A DNA stretch of 49,713 nucleotides. Origin: Streptococcus sp. LQJ-218 (GTDB lineage: Bacteria; Bacillota; Bacilli; Lactobacillales; Streptococcaceae). The notes below the pieces were generated by a model. It made no database searches and had not been told where the DNA came from. It saw nothing but the letters and a program-made list of their open reading frames with translations. Location of the stretch: assembly GCF_003428885.1 (NCBI RefSeq), contig NZ_QQRU01000007.1, positions 1 through 49,713 on the forward strand, read 5' to 3'. The position numbers and the translations under genes are program-made. This document shows, in pieces, positions 19,441-27,615 of this stretch (the first letter of the stretch is position 1; each line of letters starts with the position of its first letter).

Positions 19441-19486
19441 TTGACCTTGGGAAATCCCTTGGATACAATAGAAGAAAACGATTACA
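19441..19486 (+). promoter_or_regulatory. galK promoter with overlapping cre-like site
   Basis: -35 TTGACC (19441-19446), 17-base spacer, -10 TACAAT (19464-19469). Immediately after it, AGAAAACGATTACA (19473-19486) matches the CcpA site in most positions and covers the transcription start, so it would block initiation under glucose. It could also be a GalR/LacI-type operator, which look alike. Confidence 0.75.
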
Positions 19487-19533
19487 CGTTAAGGTGACTT
19501 AATGGACAGTCGGACAGTCAAAGGAGAATTCAT

Positions 19534-20712
19534 ATGACACAACATCTTACTGCTGAAGCCCTTCGTAAAGATTTTCTTGCCGTTTTTGGTCAAGAAGCAA
19601 ACCAAACCTTCTTTTCACCAGGCCGTATCAATTTGATTGGTGAACACACGGATTACAATGGTGGGCACGTTTTTCCTGCTGCTATTTCCTTGGGAACTTA
19701 TGGGGCGGCTCGCAAACGTGACGACCAAATCTTGCGTTTCTACTCAGCCAACTTTGAGGACAAGGGCATCATCGAAGTTCCTCTTGCTGATCTCAAATTT
19801 GAAAAAGAGCACAACTGGACTAACTATCCAAAAGGGGTTCTCCATTTCTTGCAAGAAGCTGGGCACGTGATTGACAAAGGGTTTGATCTTTATGTTTATG
19901 GGAATATCCCAAATGGTTCGGGCTTGTCTTCTTCAGCATCCTTGGAACTCTTGACAGGAGTCGTGGCAGAGCATCTCTTTGATTTAAAATTAGAGCGTCT
20001 CGATTTGGTTAAAATCGGAAAACAAACAGAAAACAACTTTATCGGAGTTAACTCTGGCATTATGGATCAATTTGCTATCGGCATGGGTGCAGATCAACGT
20101 GCTATTTACCTTGATACCAACACCTTGGAGTATGACTTGGTGCCGCTTGATTTGAAAGACAATGTCGTTGTTATTATGAACACCAATAAACGTCGTGAAC
20201 TAGCAGACTCTAAGTACAATGAACGTCGTGCTGAGTGTGAAAAAGCAGTGGAAGAGTTGCAAGTTGCCTTGGATATTCAGACTTTGGGTGAATTGGATGA
20301 GTGGGCCTTTGACCAATACGGCTATCTAATTAAAGACGAAAATCGTTTGAAACGTGCTCGCCATGCTGTGCTTGAAAACCAACGTACCCTCAAAGCTCAG
20401 GTAGCCCTTCAAGCAGGAGATTTGGAAACATTTGGTCGTTTGATGAATGCGTCACACGTTTCCCTAGAGCATGACTATGAAGTAACTGGTTTGGAATTAG
20501 ATACCCTTGTTCACACAGCTTGGGATCAAGAAGGTGTTCTCGGTGCTCGCATGACAGGGGCTGGTTTTGGCGGCTGTGCCATTGCCTTGGTACAAAAAGA
20601 TGCTGTTGAGGCCTTTAAGGAAGCTGTAGGCAAACACTACGAGGAAGTAGTTGGCTACGCTCCAAGCTTCTATATCGCTGAAGTTGCAGGTGGGACTCGC
20701 GTCCTTGATTAG
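19534..20712 (+). CDS. galK: galactokinase
   Basis: 392 residues, GHMP kinase. Galactokinase signature [19 protein letters not shown] (~residue 30), ATP loop [14 protein letters not shown] (~residue 130), catalytic Asp in [13 protein letters not shown], and the third GHMP motif [16 protein letters not shown]. Phosphorylates galactose to galactose-1-phosphate. Ribosome site AAAGGAG; galT follows after 18 bases. Confidence 0.97.
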   Translation: MTQHLTAEALRKDFLAVFGQEANQTFFSPGRINLIGEHTDYNGGHVFPAAISLGTYGAARKRDDQILRFYSANFEDKGIIEVPLADLKFEKEHNWTNYPKGVLHFLQEAGHVIDKGFDLYVYGNIPNGSGLSSSASLELLTGVVAEHLFDLKLERLDLVKIGKQTENNFIGVNSGIMDQFAIGMGADQRAIYLDTNTLEYDLVPLDLKDNVVVIMNTNKRRELADSKYNERRAECEKAVEELQVALDIQTLGELDEWAFDQYGYLIKDENRLKRARHAVLENQRTLKAQVALQAGDLETFGRLMNASHVSLEHDYEVTGLELDTLVHTAWDQEGVLGARMTGAGFGGCAIALVQKDAVEAFKEAVGKHYEEVVGYAPSFYIAEVAGGTRVLD

Positions 20713-20730
20713 TCAAAAGGAGGTTCTATA

Positions 20731-22212
20731 GTGACCTTAATAGATAAATTTGTAACACATATCATTTCTGAAAGTTCATTTGAGGAAATGGATCGCATCT
20801 ACCTGACCAATCGTGTCTTGGCACGAGTAGGAGATGGTGTTTTGGAAGTTGAGACAAATTTGGATAAATTGATTGACCTCAAGGACCAGCTGGTTGAGGA
20901 AGCCGTTCGATTAGAGACGATTGAGGATAGTCAGACTGCGCGTGAAATCCTCGGTGCTGAACTGATGGACTTGGTGACCCCTTGTCCCAGTCAGGTCAAT
21001 CGTGACTTTTGGGAAACCTATGCCCACTCTCCAGAGCAAGCGATTGCGGATTTCTACCAACTCAGTCAGAAAAATGACTACATCAAACTCAAGGCCATTG
21101 CTAAAAATCTCGCCTATCGTGTACCGTCTGACTACGGTGAACTGGAGATTACCATCAATCTCTCTAAGCCTGAAAAGGATCCCAAAGAGATTGCGGCAGC
21201 CAAGTCGGTGCAAGCTAGCAATTATCCTCAGTGCCAGCTTTGTCTAGAGAATGAAGGCTACCATGGTCGGGTCAACCACCCAGCTCGCAGCAATCACCGC
21301 ATTATCCGTTTTGAAATGGCTGGTCAGGAGTGGGGCTTCCAGTACTCGCCCTATGCTTATTTTAATGAGCATTGTATCTTTTTAGATGGGCAGCATCGTC
21401 CCATGGCCATCAGTCGTCAGAGTTTTGAACGTCTGCTGGATATCGTAGAGCAGTTTCCAGGCTATTTTGCAGGCTCTAATGCCGACTTGCCGATTGTGGG
21501 GGGCTCTATTCTAACTCATGATCACTATCAAGGAGGCCGTCACGTATTTCCTATGGAATTGGCTCCCTTACGAAAAACCTTCTCTTTTACTGATTTTGAG
21601 CAAGTCAAGGCTGGGATTGTCAAGTGGCCAATGTCAGTGTTGCGTCTGACTTCGGATTCCAAAGAGGATCTGATTAACTTGGCTGATAAGATTTTGCAAG
21701 AATGGCGCCAGTATTCAGATCCAAGGGTGCAAGTCTTGGCAGAAAGTAATGGAACACCACACCATACCATTACACCCATTTCCCGTAAACGCGATGGCCA
21801 GTTTGAGTTGGACTTGGTTTTACGGGACAATCAGACTTCAGCAGAGCATCCTGATGGCATCTATCATCCCCACAAGGATGTTCAGCATATCAAGAAGGAA
21901 AATATCGGCTTGATTGAAGTCATGGGCTTGGCAATCTTACCACCACGTCTGAAAGAAGAAGTAGAGCAAGTTGCAGCCTACCTTGTAGGAGAAGCTGATA
22001 CAGTTGCCGATTATCATCAGGAATGGGCAGACCAACTCAAAGTCCAACATCCAGACCTAACAGATAAAGAAAAAGCCCTTGAAATCGTTAAGGACTCTGT
22101 GGGTGCTATCTTTGCGCGTGTACTTGAGGATGCAGGAGTTTATAAGCAGACGGAGCAAGGACAGGCAGCCTTTATGCGCTTTATAGAGCAGGTCGGAATT
22201 TTGTCAGACTAG
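20731..22212 (+). CDS. galT: UDP-glucose-hexose-1-phosphate uridylyltransferase (class II GalT)
   Basis: 493 residues from a GTG start with AAAGGAGG. The length and sequence are of the Firmicutes class II GalT, distinct from the 350-residue enterobacterial type. Motifs: CQLCLENEGYHGR, FQYSPYAYFNEHCIFLD, GGSILTHDHYQGGRH, ESNGTPHHTITPI. Converts Gal-1-P plus UDP-glucose into UDP-galactose and Glc-1-P. No galE is in the window. Confidence 0.96.
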   Translation: MTLIDKFVTHIISESSFEEMDRIYLTNRVLARVGDGVLEVETNLDKLIDLKDQLVEEAVRLETIEDSQTAREILGAELMDLVTPCPSQVNRDFWETYAHSPEQAIADFYQLSQKNDYIKLKAIAKNLAYRVPSDYGELEITINLSKPEKDPKEIAAAKSVQASNYPQCQLCLENEGYHGRVNHPARSNHRIIRFEMAGQEWGFQYSPYAYFNEHCIFLDGQHRPMAISRQSFERLLDIVEQFPGYFAGSNADLPIVGGSILTHDHYQGGRHVFPMELAPLRKTFSFTDFEQVKAGIVKWPMSVLRLTSDSKEDLINLADKILQEWRQYSDPRVQVLAESNGTPHHTITPISRKRDGQFELDLVLRDNQTSAEHPDGIYHPHKDVQHIKKENIGLIEVMGLAILPPRLKEEVEQVAAYLVGEADTVADYHQEWADQLKVQHPDLTDKEKALEIVKDSVGAIFARVLEDAGVYKQTEQGQAAFMRFIEQVGILSD

Positions 22213-22281
22213 GAACTTTCTCCTTGCACAGTTCTATAAAAAGTAGTATCATAGTGTCGTTTGAAATATCAGGAGGAAACG

Positions 22282-22686
22282 ATGAAAGATTTTCATTTTG
22301 ACGCTATATCTGCCTTTGAAAATTACGAAATTGAACAAATGAGAGATGGTCACGTTGTGGTGACGACAAAAGTAGTGGACTCGTCGCTCAACTACTATGG
22401 CAATGCTCATGGTGGCTATCTCTTTACCCTTTGTGACCAAATCAGTGGTTTGGTGGTCATCTCGTTGGGACTTGATGGAGTGACGCTCCAGTCCTCTATC
22501 AACTACCTCAAGGCAGGAAAACTCGACGATGTGCTGACCATTAAAGGAGAATGTGTCCATCAAGGTCGCACAACCTGTGTAGTGGATGTCGATATCACTA
22601 ATCAAGAAGGCAGAAATGTCTGCAAGGCAACCTTTACCATGTTTGTCACAGGCCAGCGGTCAGAAGACAGACAGGTGAGGATATAA
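22282..22686 (+). CDS. PaaI-type hotdog thioesterase
   Basis: 134 residues from ATG 22282 with AGGAGGAAAC; a TTG 21 bases upstream lies before that site. Hotdog-fold features: NYYGNAHGGYLFTLCDQISG carries the conserved Asn/His/Gly and the catalytic acid region, and LQSSINYLKAG the second strand. It probably hydrolyses a short or aromatic acyl-CoA. Substrate unknown. Independent of galT (small gap with its own ribosome site). Confidence 0.85.
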   Translation: MKDFHFDAISAFENYEIEQMRDGHVVVTTKVVDSSLNYYGNAHGGYLFTLCDQISGLVVISLGLDGVTLQSSINYLKAGKLDDVLTIKGECVHQGRTTCVVDVDITNQEGRNVCKATFTMFVTGQRSEDRQVRI

Positions 22687-22690
22687 CATA

Positions 22691-22714
22691 AAAAAGAGGC
22701 TCGCACCTCTTTTT
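22691..22714. terminator. bidirectional terminator between thioesterase and pbuX
   Basis: AAAAAGAGG / CCTCTTTTT with loop CTCGCA; A and T runs on both sides serve both converging genes. The whole gap between the two genes is only 29 bases. Confidence 0.9.
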
Positions 22715-22715
22715 C

Positions 22716-23978
22716 TTATTTCTTTTTATGATTTAATACGGCATTGAGGACAATGGCGAGTAGGCTGGCTACAACGATTCCGTTTGAGAAGAACATTTGG
22801 AAGGCTGTCGGCATGCTGACAAAGAGATTACTATTGTTGAGTCCGACACCTGCAGCGATGGAAACAGCTGCGATAAGGAAGTTATGTTCGTTGTTAGCAA
22901 AGTCAACGCGGGCGAGGATTTGCATCCCTTGAATCGATACAAAACCAAACATCACCAGCATGGCACCACCGAGGACAGGGCTTGGAATGATTTGGGCGAG
23001 GGCGCCAAACTTAGGAAGGAGTCCAAGGAGAACGAGGAAACCAGCTGCGTAGTAGATTGGCAGGCGAGTCTTGATACCTGATAATTTAACCAAACCAACG
23101 TTTTGTGAAAATCCTGTGTAAGGGAAGGTGTTGAAGATTCCTCCAAGAAGTACGGCCAAACCTTCTGCGCGGTAACCGTTGCGAAGGCGCGTGCTGTCGA
23201 TTGGATCTTTTGTGATATCAGACAAGGCTAGGTAAACACCAGTTGATTCAACCATAGACACTGTTGCGATGATACACATCATGACAATAGATGAGATCTC
23301 AAAGGTTGGCATCCCAAAGTAGAGTGGAGTTGGGACATGGACAAGTGGTGCTGTTGCAACAGGAGAGAAGTCAACCAAGCCCATGGTAGCAGCAATGGCA
23401 GTTCCGACAACTAGACCAATCAAAATGGAGATAGACTTGATAAATCCTTTGGTAAAGATGTTAATCAAGAGGATGATCAAAATAGTGATGGCCGCAAGCA
23501 AGAGACTTTGACCAGTTGGCTCTGGAACGTTATTTCCCATATTGCCAATAGCGACAGGGATCAAGGTTAAACCAATCGTGGTAATAACAGATCCTGTTAC
23601 GATAGATGGGAAGAGATTGGCTACTTTTGAGAAGACGCCTGAAATAAGAACCACGTAAATCCCTGATGCGATAAGGGCACCAAACATAGCGCCACTACCA
23701 TGGCTTTGCCCAATCATAATCAAGGGAGCAACGGATTGGAAGGCGACTCCGAGAACGACTGGGAGTCCAATCCCAAAGTATTTGTTGAGTTGGAGTTGGA
23801 GGAAGGTTGCCACCCCACACATGAAGATATCTGTGGAAATCAAGTAGGTCAACTGCTCAGCTGAATAGCCAAGGGCTGTCGCAATCATGATAGGAACCAG
23901 GATGGATCCCGAGTACATAGCTAGTAAGTGCTGCAAGCCAAGAACGGCTGCTTGCGAGTGTTTTTCTTGAGTTTGCAT
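22716..23978 (-). CDS. pbuX: xanthine permease PbuX
   Basis: 420 residues, nucleobase-cation symporter-2 family with 12-14 membrane segments. The family signature region is visible (ESTGVYLALSDIT; NTFPYTGFSQNVGLVKLSGIK), and QHLLAMYSGSILVPI at the N-terminus. Takes up xanthine for conversion by Xpt. It shares one base with the xpt stop (TAATG), so it is co-translated and under the same riboswitch. Confidence 0.95.
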   Translation of the reverse strand: MQTQEKHSQAAVLGLQHLLAMYSGSILVPIMIATALGYSAEQLTYLISTDIFMCGVATFLQLQLNKYFGIGLPVVLGVAFQSVAPLIMIGQSHGSGAMFGALIASGIYVVLISGVFSKVANLFPSIVTGSVITTIGLTLIPVAIGNMGNNVPEPTGQSLLLAAITILIILLINIFTKGFIKSISILIGLVVGTAIAATMGLVDFSPVATAPLVHVPTPLYFGMPTFEISSIVMMCIIATVSMVESTGVYLALSDITKDPIDSTRLRNGYRAEGLAVLLGGIFNTFPYTGFSQNVGLVKLSGIKTRLPIYYAAGFLVLLGLLPKFGALAQIIPSPVLGGAMLVMFGFVSIQGMQILARVDFANNEHNFLIAAVSIAAGVGLNNSNLFVSMPTAFQMFFSNGIVVASLLAIVLNAVLNHKKK

Positions 23979-24559
23979 TAGAGATCTGCCTCCTTAAATA
24001 CGACCTGACCATTTTCAAAACGATCCAAGCGAGCGAGTGATAGGACAGGATAGCCTGCTTTTTCAAGCAAATCACGACCATCTTGGAAAGATTTTTCAAT
24101 CACGATACCAATAGCTTCGACTGTGGCTCCGGCCTGTTCGATGATGTGAATCAAGCCTTTGGCAGCTTGTCCATTAGCAAGGAAATCGTCGATAATCAAA
24201 ACCTTGTCCTCTGGTGAGAGGAATTTACCAGCGATAGAAACGGTGCTAGTCACTTGTTTGGTAAAGGAGTAGACTTCTGCAGTTAAGATGCCTTCGTTCA
24301 TAGTGATGTTCTTAGCTTTTTTAGCAAAAATCATAGGGACATTTAAGGCTTCAGCTGTAAAAACGGCTGGGGCAATACCCGACGCTTCAATGGTCACGAC
24401 CTTGGTAATACCAGCAGAAGCAAATTTTTCCGAAAAAACCTTACCAATCTCTCGCATCAAGCTAAAGTCAACTTGGTGAGTTAAAAAGGAATCTACTTTG
24501 AGGATGTTATCACCCAATATCTGCCCATCCTTGAGGATGCGCTCTTCTAATAATTTCAT
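23978..24559 (-). CDS. xpt: xanthine phosphoribosyltransferase Xpt
   Basis: 193 residues, standard length. PRPP-binding motif [17 protein letters not shown] (~residues 124-140) and [18 protein letters not shown]. Converts xanthine plus PRPP to XMP. First gene of the xpt-pbuX operon, preceded by a purine riboswitch and its terminator. Confidence 0.96.
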   Translation of the reverse strand: MKLLEERILKDGQILGDNILKVDSFLTHQVDFSLMREIGKVFSEKFASAGITKVVTIEASGIAPAVFTAEALNVPMIFAKKAKNITMNEGILTAEVYSFTKQVTSTVSIAGKFLSPEDKVLIIDDFLANGQAAKGLIHIIEQAGATVEAIGIVIEKSFQDGRDLLEKAGYPVLSLARLDRFENGQVVFKEADL

Positions 24560-24625
24560 AAGACCTCCTAAAGTCTAAAAGGCAATCCATTTGCTTGTTT
24601 CAAATTTCTATCAAGTAAAACTAAT

Positions 24626-24661
24626 AGAAAAAGGACCTACTTAATCTCTAAGTAAGTCCCT
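24626..24661 (-). terminator. riboswitch-controlled terminator before xpt
   Basis: On the minus strand, AGGGACTTACTTAGA pairs with TTAAGTAGGTCCT and is followed by a T run. The ACTTACTT of its 5' arm repeats the 3' strand of the aptamer P1 stem, which fits a switch between aptamer/terminator and antiterminator folds. Confidence 0.85.
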
Positions 24662-24698
24662 CAAAATAGGCATGGCGAAAAAAACCATACCCAAAGCT

Positions 24699-24769
24699 AA
24701 CTTACTTATTGTTAGGTGTTCTGGCACCTTGTAGAAACGTCGTGCCAATTCCCGACATAAACAAGTAAA
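24699..24769 (-). ncRNA. purine (guanine-class) riboswitch aptamer
   Basis: Minus strand: P1 TTTTACTTG... pairs with ...AAGTAAGT; conserved junction GTTTCTAC; two hairpins with loops that can kiss (GTCGGGAATTGGCACGAC and AGGTGCC..ACACCT); the core ACAATAAG retains the C expected for guanine/xanthine-type recognition. Placement before xpt-pbuX is the classical context: guanine binding should stabilise P1 and allow the terminator at 24626-24661 to form. Confidence 0.88.
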
Positions 24770-24808
24770 ACGATATTCAATTTTAATTAGGCTTGTGCCA
24801 ATATTTTT

Positions 24809-24837
24809 ATTTTACACTAAATAGCTTTAGAAATCAA
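24809..24837 (-). promoter_or_regulatory. promoter of the riboswitch-xpt-pbuX transcript
   Basis: Minus strand -35 TTGATT (24837-24832), 17-base spacer, -10 TAAAAT (24814-24809) preceded by TG. Transcription would start about 30 bases before the aptamer. The rest of the 24838-24962 stretch shows no gene. Confidence 0.75.
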
Positions 24838-24962
24838 ATGTTTTGTTAGTGTTTTGACTAAAAAAACGAACATATATAATAAAAATGGGCAAAAATTAAC
24901 TTATTAGCTAACATTTAGAAGGTTTTTTCTAAGTTTAAAGACTTTTCCCAATCTTTATTATT

Positions 24963-25349
24963 CTACTCGCTAAATCTTAAAAAATAGCCATCTGGATCCA
25001 AAACTGCAAATTCATGAGGATAGATATAGTGATCCCCGACACGAAATGTTCTCTTGGTTAAAGGACGGTAAATAGGGTAGTTGGCCTCCATCACTTTTTG
25101 ATAGAGTTTTGGATCATCCTTTATACCAAAAGAGAGATTGACTCCACGGCCAAATGGGTAGGTAAGGTTAGCCAGTTCCTCGGGGGTTCCTTCCTCTAGC
25201 ATTAGCTGGCACTCTTCAAGAGAAAGGAAGAGAAAGTTTTCTTCTGGACGCTCGTATTCGATCCTAAAACCGAGTAAATCACAGTAGAAGGAACGGGACT
25301 GTTCGATATTCGATACCATAAACTCAGGAATAACTGCATTGAAGTTCAT
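24963..25349 (-). CDS. VOC-family (glyoxalase/bleomycin-resistance-like) protein
   Basis: 128 residues with the paired beta-alpha-beta modules of the VOC superfamily (VIPEFMVSNIEQSRSFYCDLLGF at the N-terminus, FAVLDPDGYFLRFSE at the C-terminus). Metal ligands are not obvious as a full set: His in HYIYPHEF and Glu near the end are candidates. It lies 11 bases after exoA in the same direction, so it is probably co-transcribed with that DNA-repair gene. Substrate unknown. Confidence 0.85.
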   Translation of the reverse strand: MNFNAVIPEFMVSNIEQSRSFYCDLLGFRIEYERPEENFLFLSLEECQLMLEEGTPEELANLTYPFGRGVNLSFGIKDDPKLYQKVMEANYPIYRPLTKRTFRVGDHYIYPHEFAVLDPDGYFLRFSE

Positions 25350-25360
25350 CGTGAAAATCC

Positions 25361-26188
25361 TTAAAGTTCAATTTCCAAGACAATTGGTGTGTGGTCTTGG
25401 CGAGCTCCTGAGTCAATCATGTCTGACTTGGTCACCTTGTCAGCGACGCGGTTACTTGTTAGCCAGTAGTCGATTCTCCAGCCTGTATTGTTTATTTTAG
25501 AAGTCTTGCTGCGTTGTGCCCACCAAGTGTAGCGTTCTGGGACATTGCCATGAATGTGTCGGAATGTGTCGGTAAATCCAGTTGCCAAAAGGTTGGTAAA
25601 TCCAGCACGTTCCTCGTCGGTAAATCCTGGTGAACGGCGGTTGCTAGCAGGATTTGCAAGGTCGATTTCATTGTGGGCTACGTTGTAGTCACCAGTCGCA
25701 AGGACTGGTTTTTCTTTGTCTAGTTCAGCCAAGTACTCAGCATATTTGACATCCCAAACTTGACGTTCTTCCAAGCGTTTTAGGCTATCGCCAGCATTTG
25801 GTGTGTAAACTTGGGTCACGAAAAATGCATCAAATTCTAGGGTGATGATACGACCTTCCAAGTCCATGGTAGAAGGAGCACCAATTTCTGGGAAGCTGAT
25901 AGTGGGCGTAAGTTCTTTCTTATAGAGGAACATAGTACCAGCATAGCCTTTGCGGGCAGGCTCTTGGGAAGAGCGCCACGTGTTCTCGTAGCCTGGAAAG
26001 AGTTCTTCTAAAATTTCCAGATGTTTCTTTGTAGGACCCTTGGCAGAAAGCTTGGTTTCTTGGATAGCAATAATGTCAGCATTTTCAGCGACCAAGGTTT
26101 GTAGGACTTCTTGGGACAATTTGGCGCGAGCTGAGTCGCTCGTTAGGGCTGCATTGAGGGAATCAATATTCCATGAGATCAGTTTCAT
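25361..26188 (-). CDS. exoA: exodeoxyribonuclease III / AP endonuclease ExoA
   Basis: 275 residues, Xth family. Motifs: LISWNIDSL (N-terminus), IQETKLS (catalytic Glu), TGDYNVAHNEIDL, GWRIDYWLTS and C-terminal DHTPIVLEI (catalytic Asp-His). Cleaves at abasic sites and removes damaged 3' ends. Promoter is probably in the 26189-26260 gap shared with the divergent DUF3290 gene. Confidence 0.96.
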   Translation of the reverse strand: MKLISWNIDSLNAALTSDSARAKLSQEVLQTLVAENADIIAIQETKLSAKGPTKKHLEILEELFPGYENTWRSSQEPARKGYAGTMFLYKKELTPTISFPEIGAPSTMDLEGRIITLEFDAFFVTQVYTPNAGDSLKRLEERQVWDVKYAEYLAELDKEKPVLATGDYNVAHNEIDLANPASNRRSPGFTDEERAGFTNLLATGFTDTFRHIHGNVPERYTWWAQRSKTSKINNTGWRIDYWLTSNRVADKVTKSDMIDSGARQDHTPIVLEIEL

Positions 26189-26259
26189 AAAATTACCTTT
26201 TTCATTCAGATTATAGATTTTATTATATCAAAAAAAGGTCTATTTCCCCAACGTATGGT

Positions 26260-26288
26260 TTGAAAAATCAGCCTCTTTTGTTTATAAT
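26260..26288 (+). promoter_or_regulatory. promoter of the DUF3290-DUF421 pair
   Basis: -35 TTGAAA (26260-26265), 17-base spacer, -10 TATAAT (26283-26288), 35 bases before the start codon at 26323. Confidence 0.8.
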
Positions 26289-26322
26289 GTAAGAATGCTT
26301 TTATGAAAGGGAGTGAAAATAC

Positions 26323-26778
26323 ATGAAATTCTATTCTTATGACTATGTACTCAGCCAAATCAGTCAGCAAAATGGCATCATGATTGGTTTTGGGATTGTG
26401 CTCCTAGCCATCACAGGATTTTTTGCTTTTAAGGCTTATCATGATAAAAAGGGAACCAAGTTTCGTGAGTTGGTCATGATTTCAGCTTTGACATTGCTCG
26501 CTCTACTTTTGGTCAGTATCACGACTTATCAAAACAATCAAGTTTCTAACAACAAATTTCAGGCTTCACTTCATTTCATCGAGGTTGTTTCCAAAGACTT
26601 GGGAGTGGATAAATCAGAAGTTTATGTCAATACTTCTGCAACCACTGATGGAGCGCTTGTCAAGGTAGGTCCAAATGTCTACCGTGCCATGAACGGGAGC
26701 GAACCTGACAAGTATCTCTTAGAGAAAGTCGAATTGTATCAAACAGATGCGATTGAATTGGTGGAGGTGAACGAATGA
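26323..26778 (+). CDS. DUF3290 membrane protein
   Basis: 151 residues. Two membrane segments (IMIGFGIVLLAITGFFAF and LVMISALTLLALLLVSI) followed by an outward or inward domain of ~90 residues (FIEVVSKDLGVDKSEVYVNTS). Matches the streptococcal DUF3290 family that is regularly paired with a DUF421 gene. Its stop overlaps the next start (ATGA), so the proteins are probably made together and may interact. Function unknown. Confidence 0.85.
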   Translation: MKFYSYDYVLSQISQQNGIMIGFGIVLLAITGFFAFKAYHDKKGTKFRELVMISALTLLALLLVSITTYQNNQVSNNKFQASLHFIEVVSKDLGVDKSEVYVNTSATTDGALVKVGPNVYRAMNGSEPDKYLLEKVELYQTDAIELVEVNE

Positions 26779-27410
26779 CACTCAATTATATGGAAATTTT
26801 AATCAAACTAGCCTTGGGTCTCTTTTCGCTGGTTTTCGTGATCAATGTGACTGGAAAGGGCAACCTAGCGCCTAACTCAGCAATAGATCAAATCCAGAAC
26901 TATGTGCTCGGGGGTATCATCGGTGGGGTGATTTACAATAGCTCCATCAGTATCCTTCAATATGCAGTTATCCTGATTATGTGGACCATTCTGGTCTTGA
27001 CTCTCAAATGGCTCAACAATAATGTTCGTTCTGTGAAACGCTTGATTGATGGAAAACCGACTCTCCTCATCAAAAATGGGCAGATTGACCCAGAAGCCTG
27101 TCGTTCAGTTGGCTTGTCTGCAGCAGATGTAGCTCTCAAACTTCGTAGCCAAGGCATTTTCCAGATGAAACAGGTCAAACGAGCTGTGCAGGAGCAAAAT
27201 GGTCAACTCATCGTGGTTCAAATTGGAGATGAAAATCCTAAGTATCCAGTTGTGACTGACGGTGTCATCCAAGTAGATGTTTTGGAATCGATTGGCCGTA
27301 GCGAAGCGTGGCTGCTTGATAATCTCAGCAAACAGGGGCATGAAAATGTTGCCAATATCTTTATCGCTGAGTATGACAAGGGTGCGGTCACAGTCGTAAC
27401 CTATGAATAA
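26775..27410 (+). CDS. DUF421 (YetF-type) membrane protein
   Basis: 211 residues. Three N-terminal membrane segments including the family motif region (AIDQIQNYVLGGIIGGVIYNSSIS), then a soluble domain starting near residue 85 (RLIDGKPTLLIKNGQIDPEACRSVGLSAADV) typical of DUF421/YetF. In Bacillus such proteins (YetF, YrbG) have been tied to spore or envelope properties; role here unknown. Translationally coupled to DUF3290. Confidence 0.88.
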   Translation: MTLNYMEILIKLALGLFSLVFVINVTGKGNLAPNSAIDQIQNYVLGGIIGGVIYNSSISILQYAVILIMWTILVLTLKWLNNNVRSVKRLIDGKPTLLIKNGQIDPEACRSVGLSAADVALKLRSQGIFQMKQVKRAVQEQNGQLIVVQIGDENPKYPVVTDGVIQVDVLESIGRSEAWLLDNLSKQGHENVANIFIAEYDKGAVTVVTYE

Positions 27411-27428
27411 GAAAAACCTGGGGTCTTG

Positions 27429-27577
27429 TACTCTTCGAAAATCTCTTCAAACCGCGTCAACGTCGCCTTGCCGTATGTAGGTTACTGACTTCGTCAGTTC
27501 TATCTACAACCTCAAAGCAGTGCTTTGAGCAACCGGCGGCTAGTTTCCTAGTTTGCTCTTTGATTTTCATTGAGTAT
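27429..27577. repeat. BOX element, complete boxA-boxB-boxC (149 bp)
   Basis: boxA starts TACTCTTCGAAAATCTCTTC and includes CGTCGCCTTGCCGTA; boxB holds ACTGACTTCGTCAGTTCTAT and AACCTCAAAGCAGTGCTTTGAG; boxC holds GGCTAGTTTCCTAGTTTGC and ends CATTGAGTA. Each unit contains its own inverted repeat, giving a stable RNA. It begins 19 bases after the DUF421 stop and probably replaces a simple terminator. Confidence 0.92.
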
Positions 27578-27615
27578 TGGCCTCAGGTTTCCATTTGCAA
27601 TCAGAAAGGAATTTT

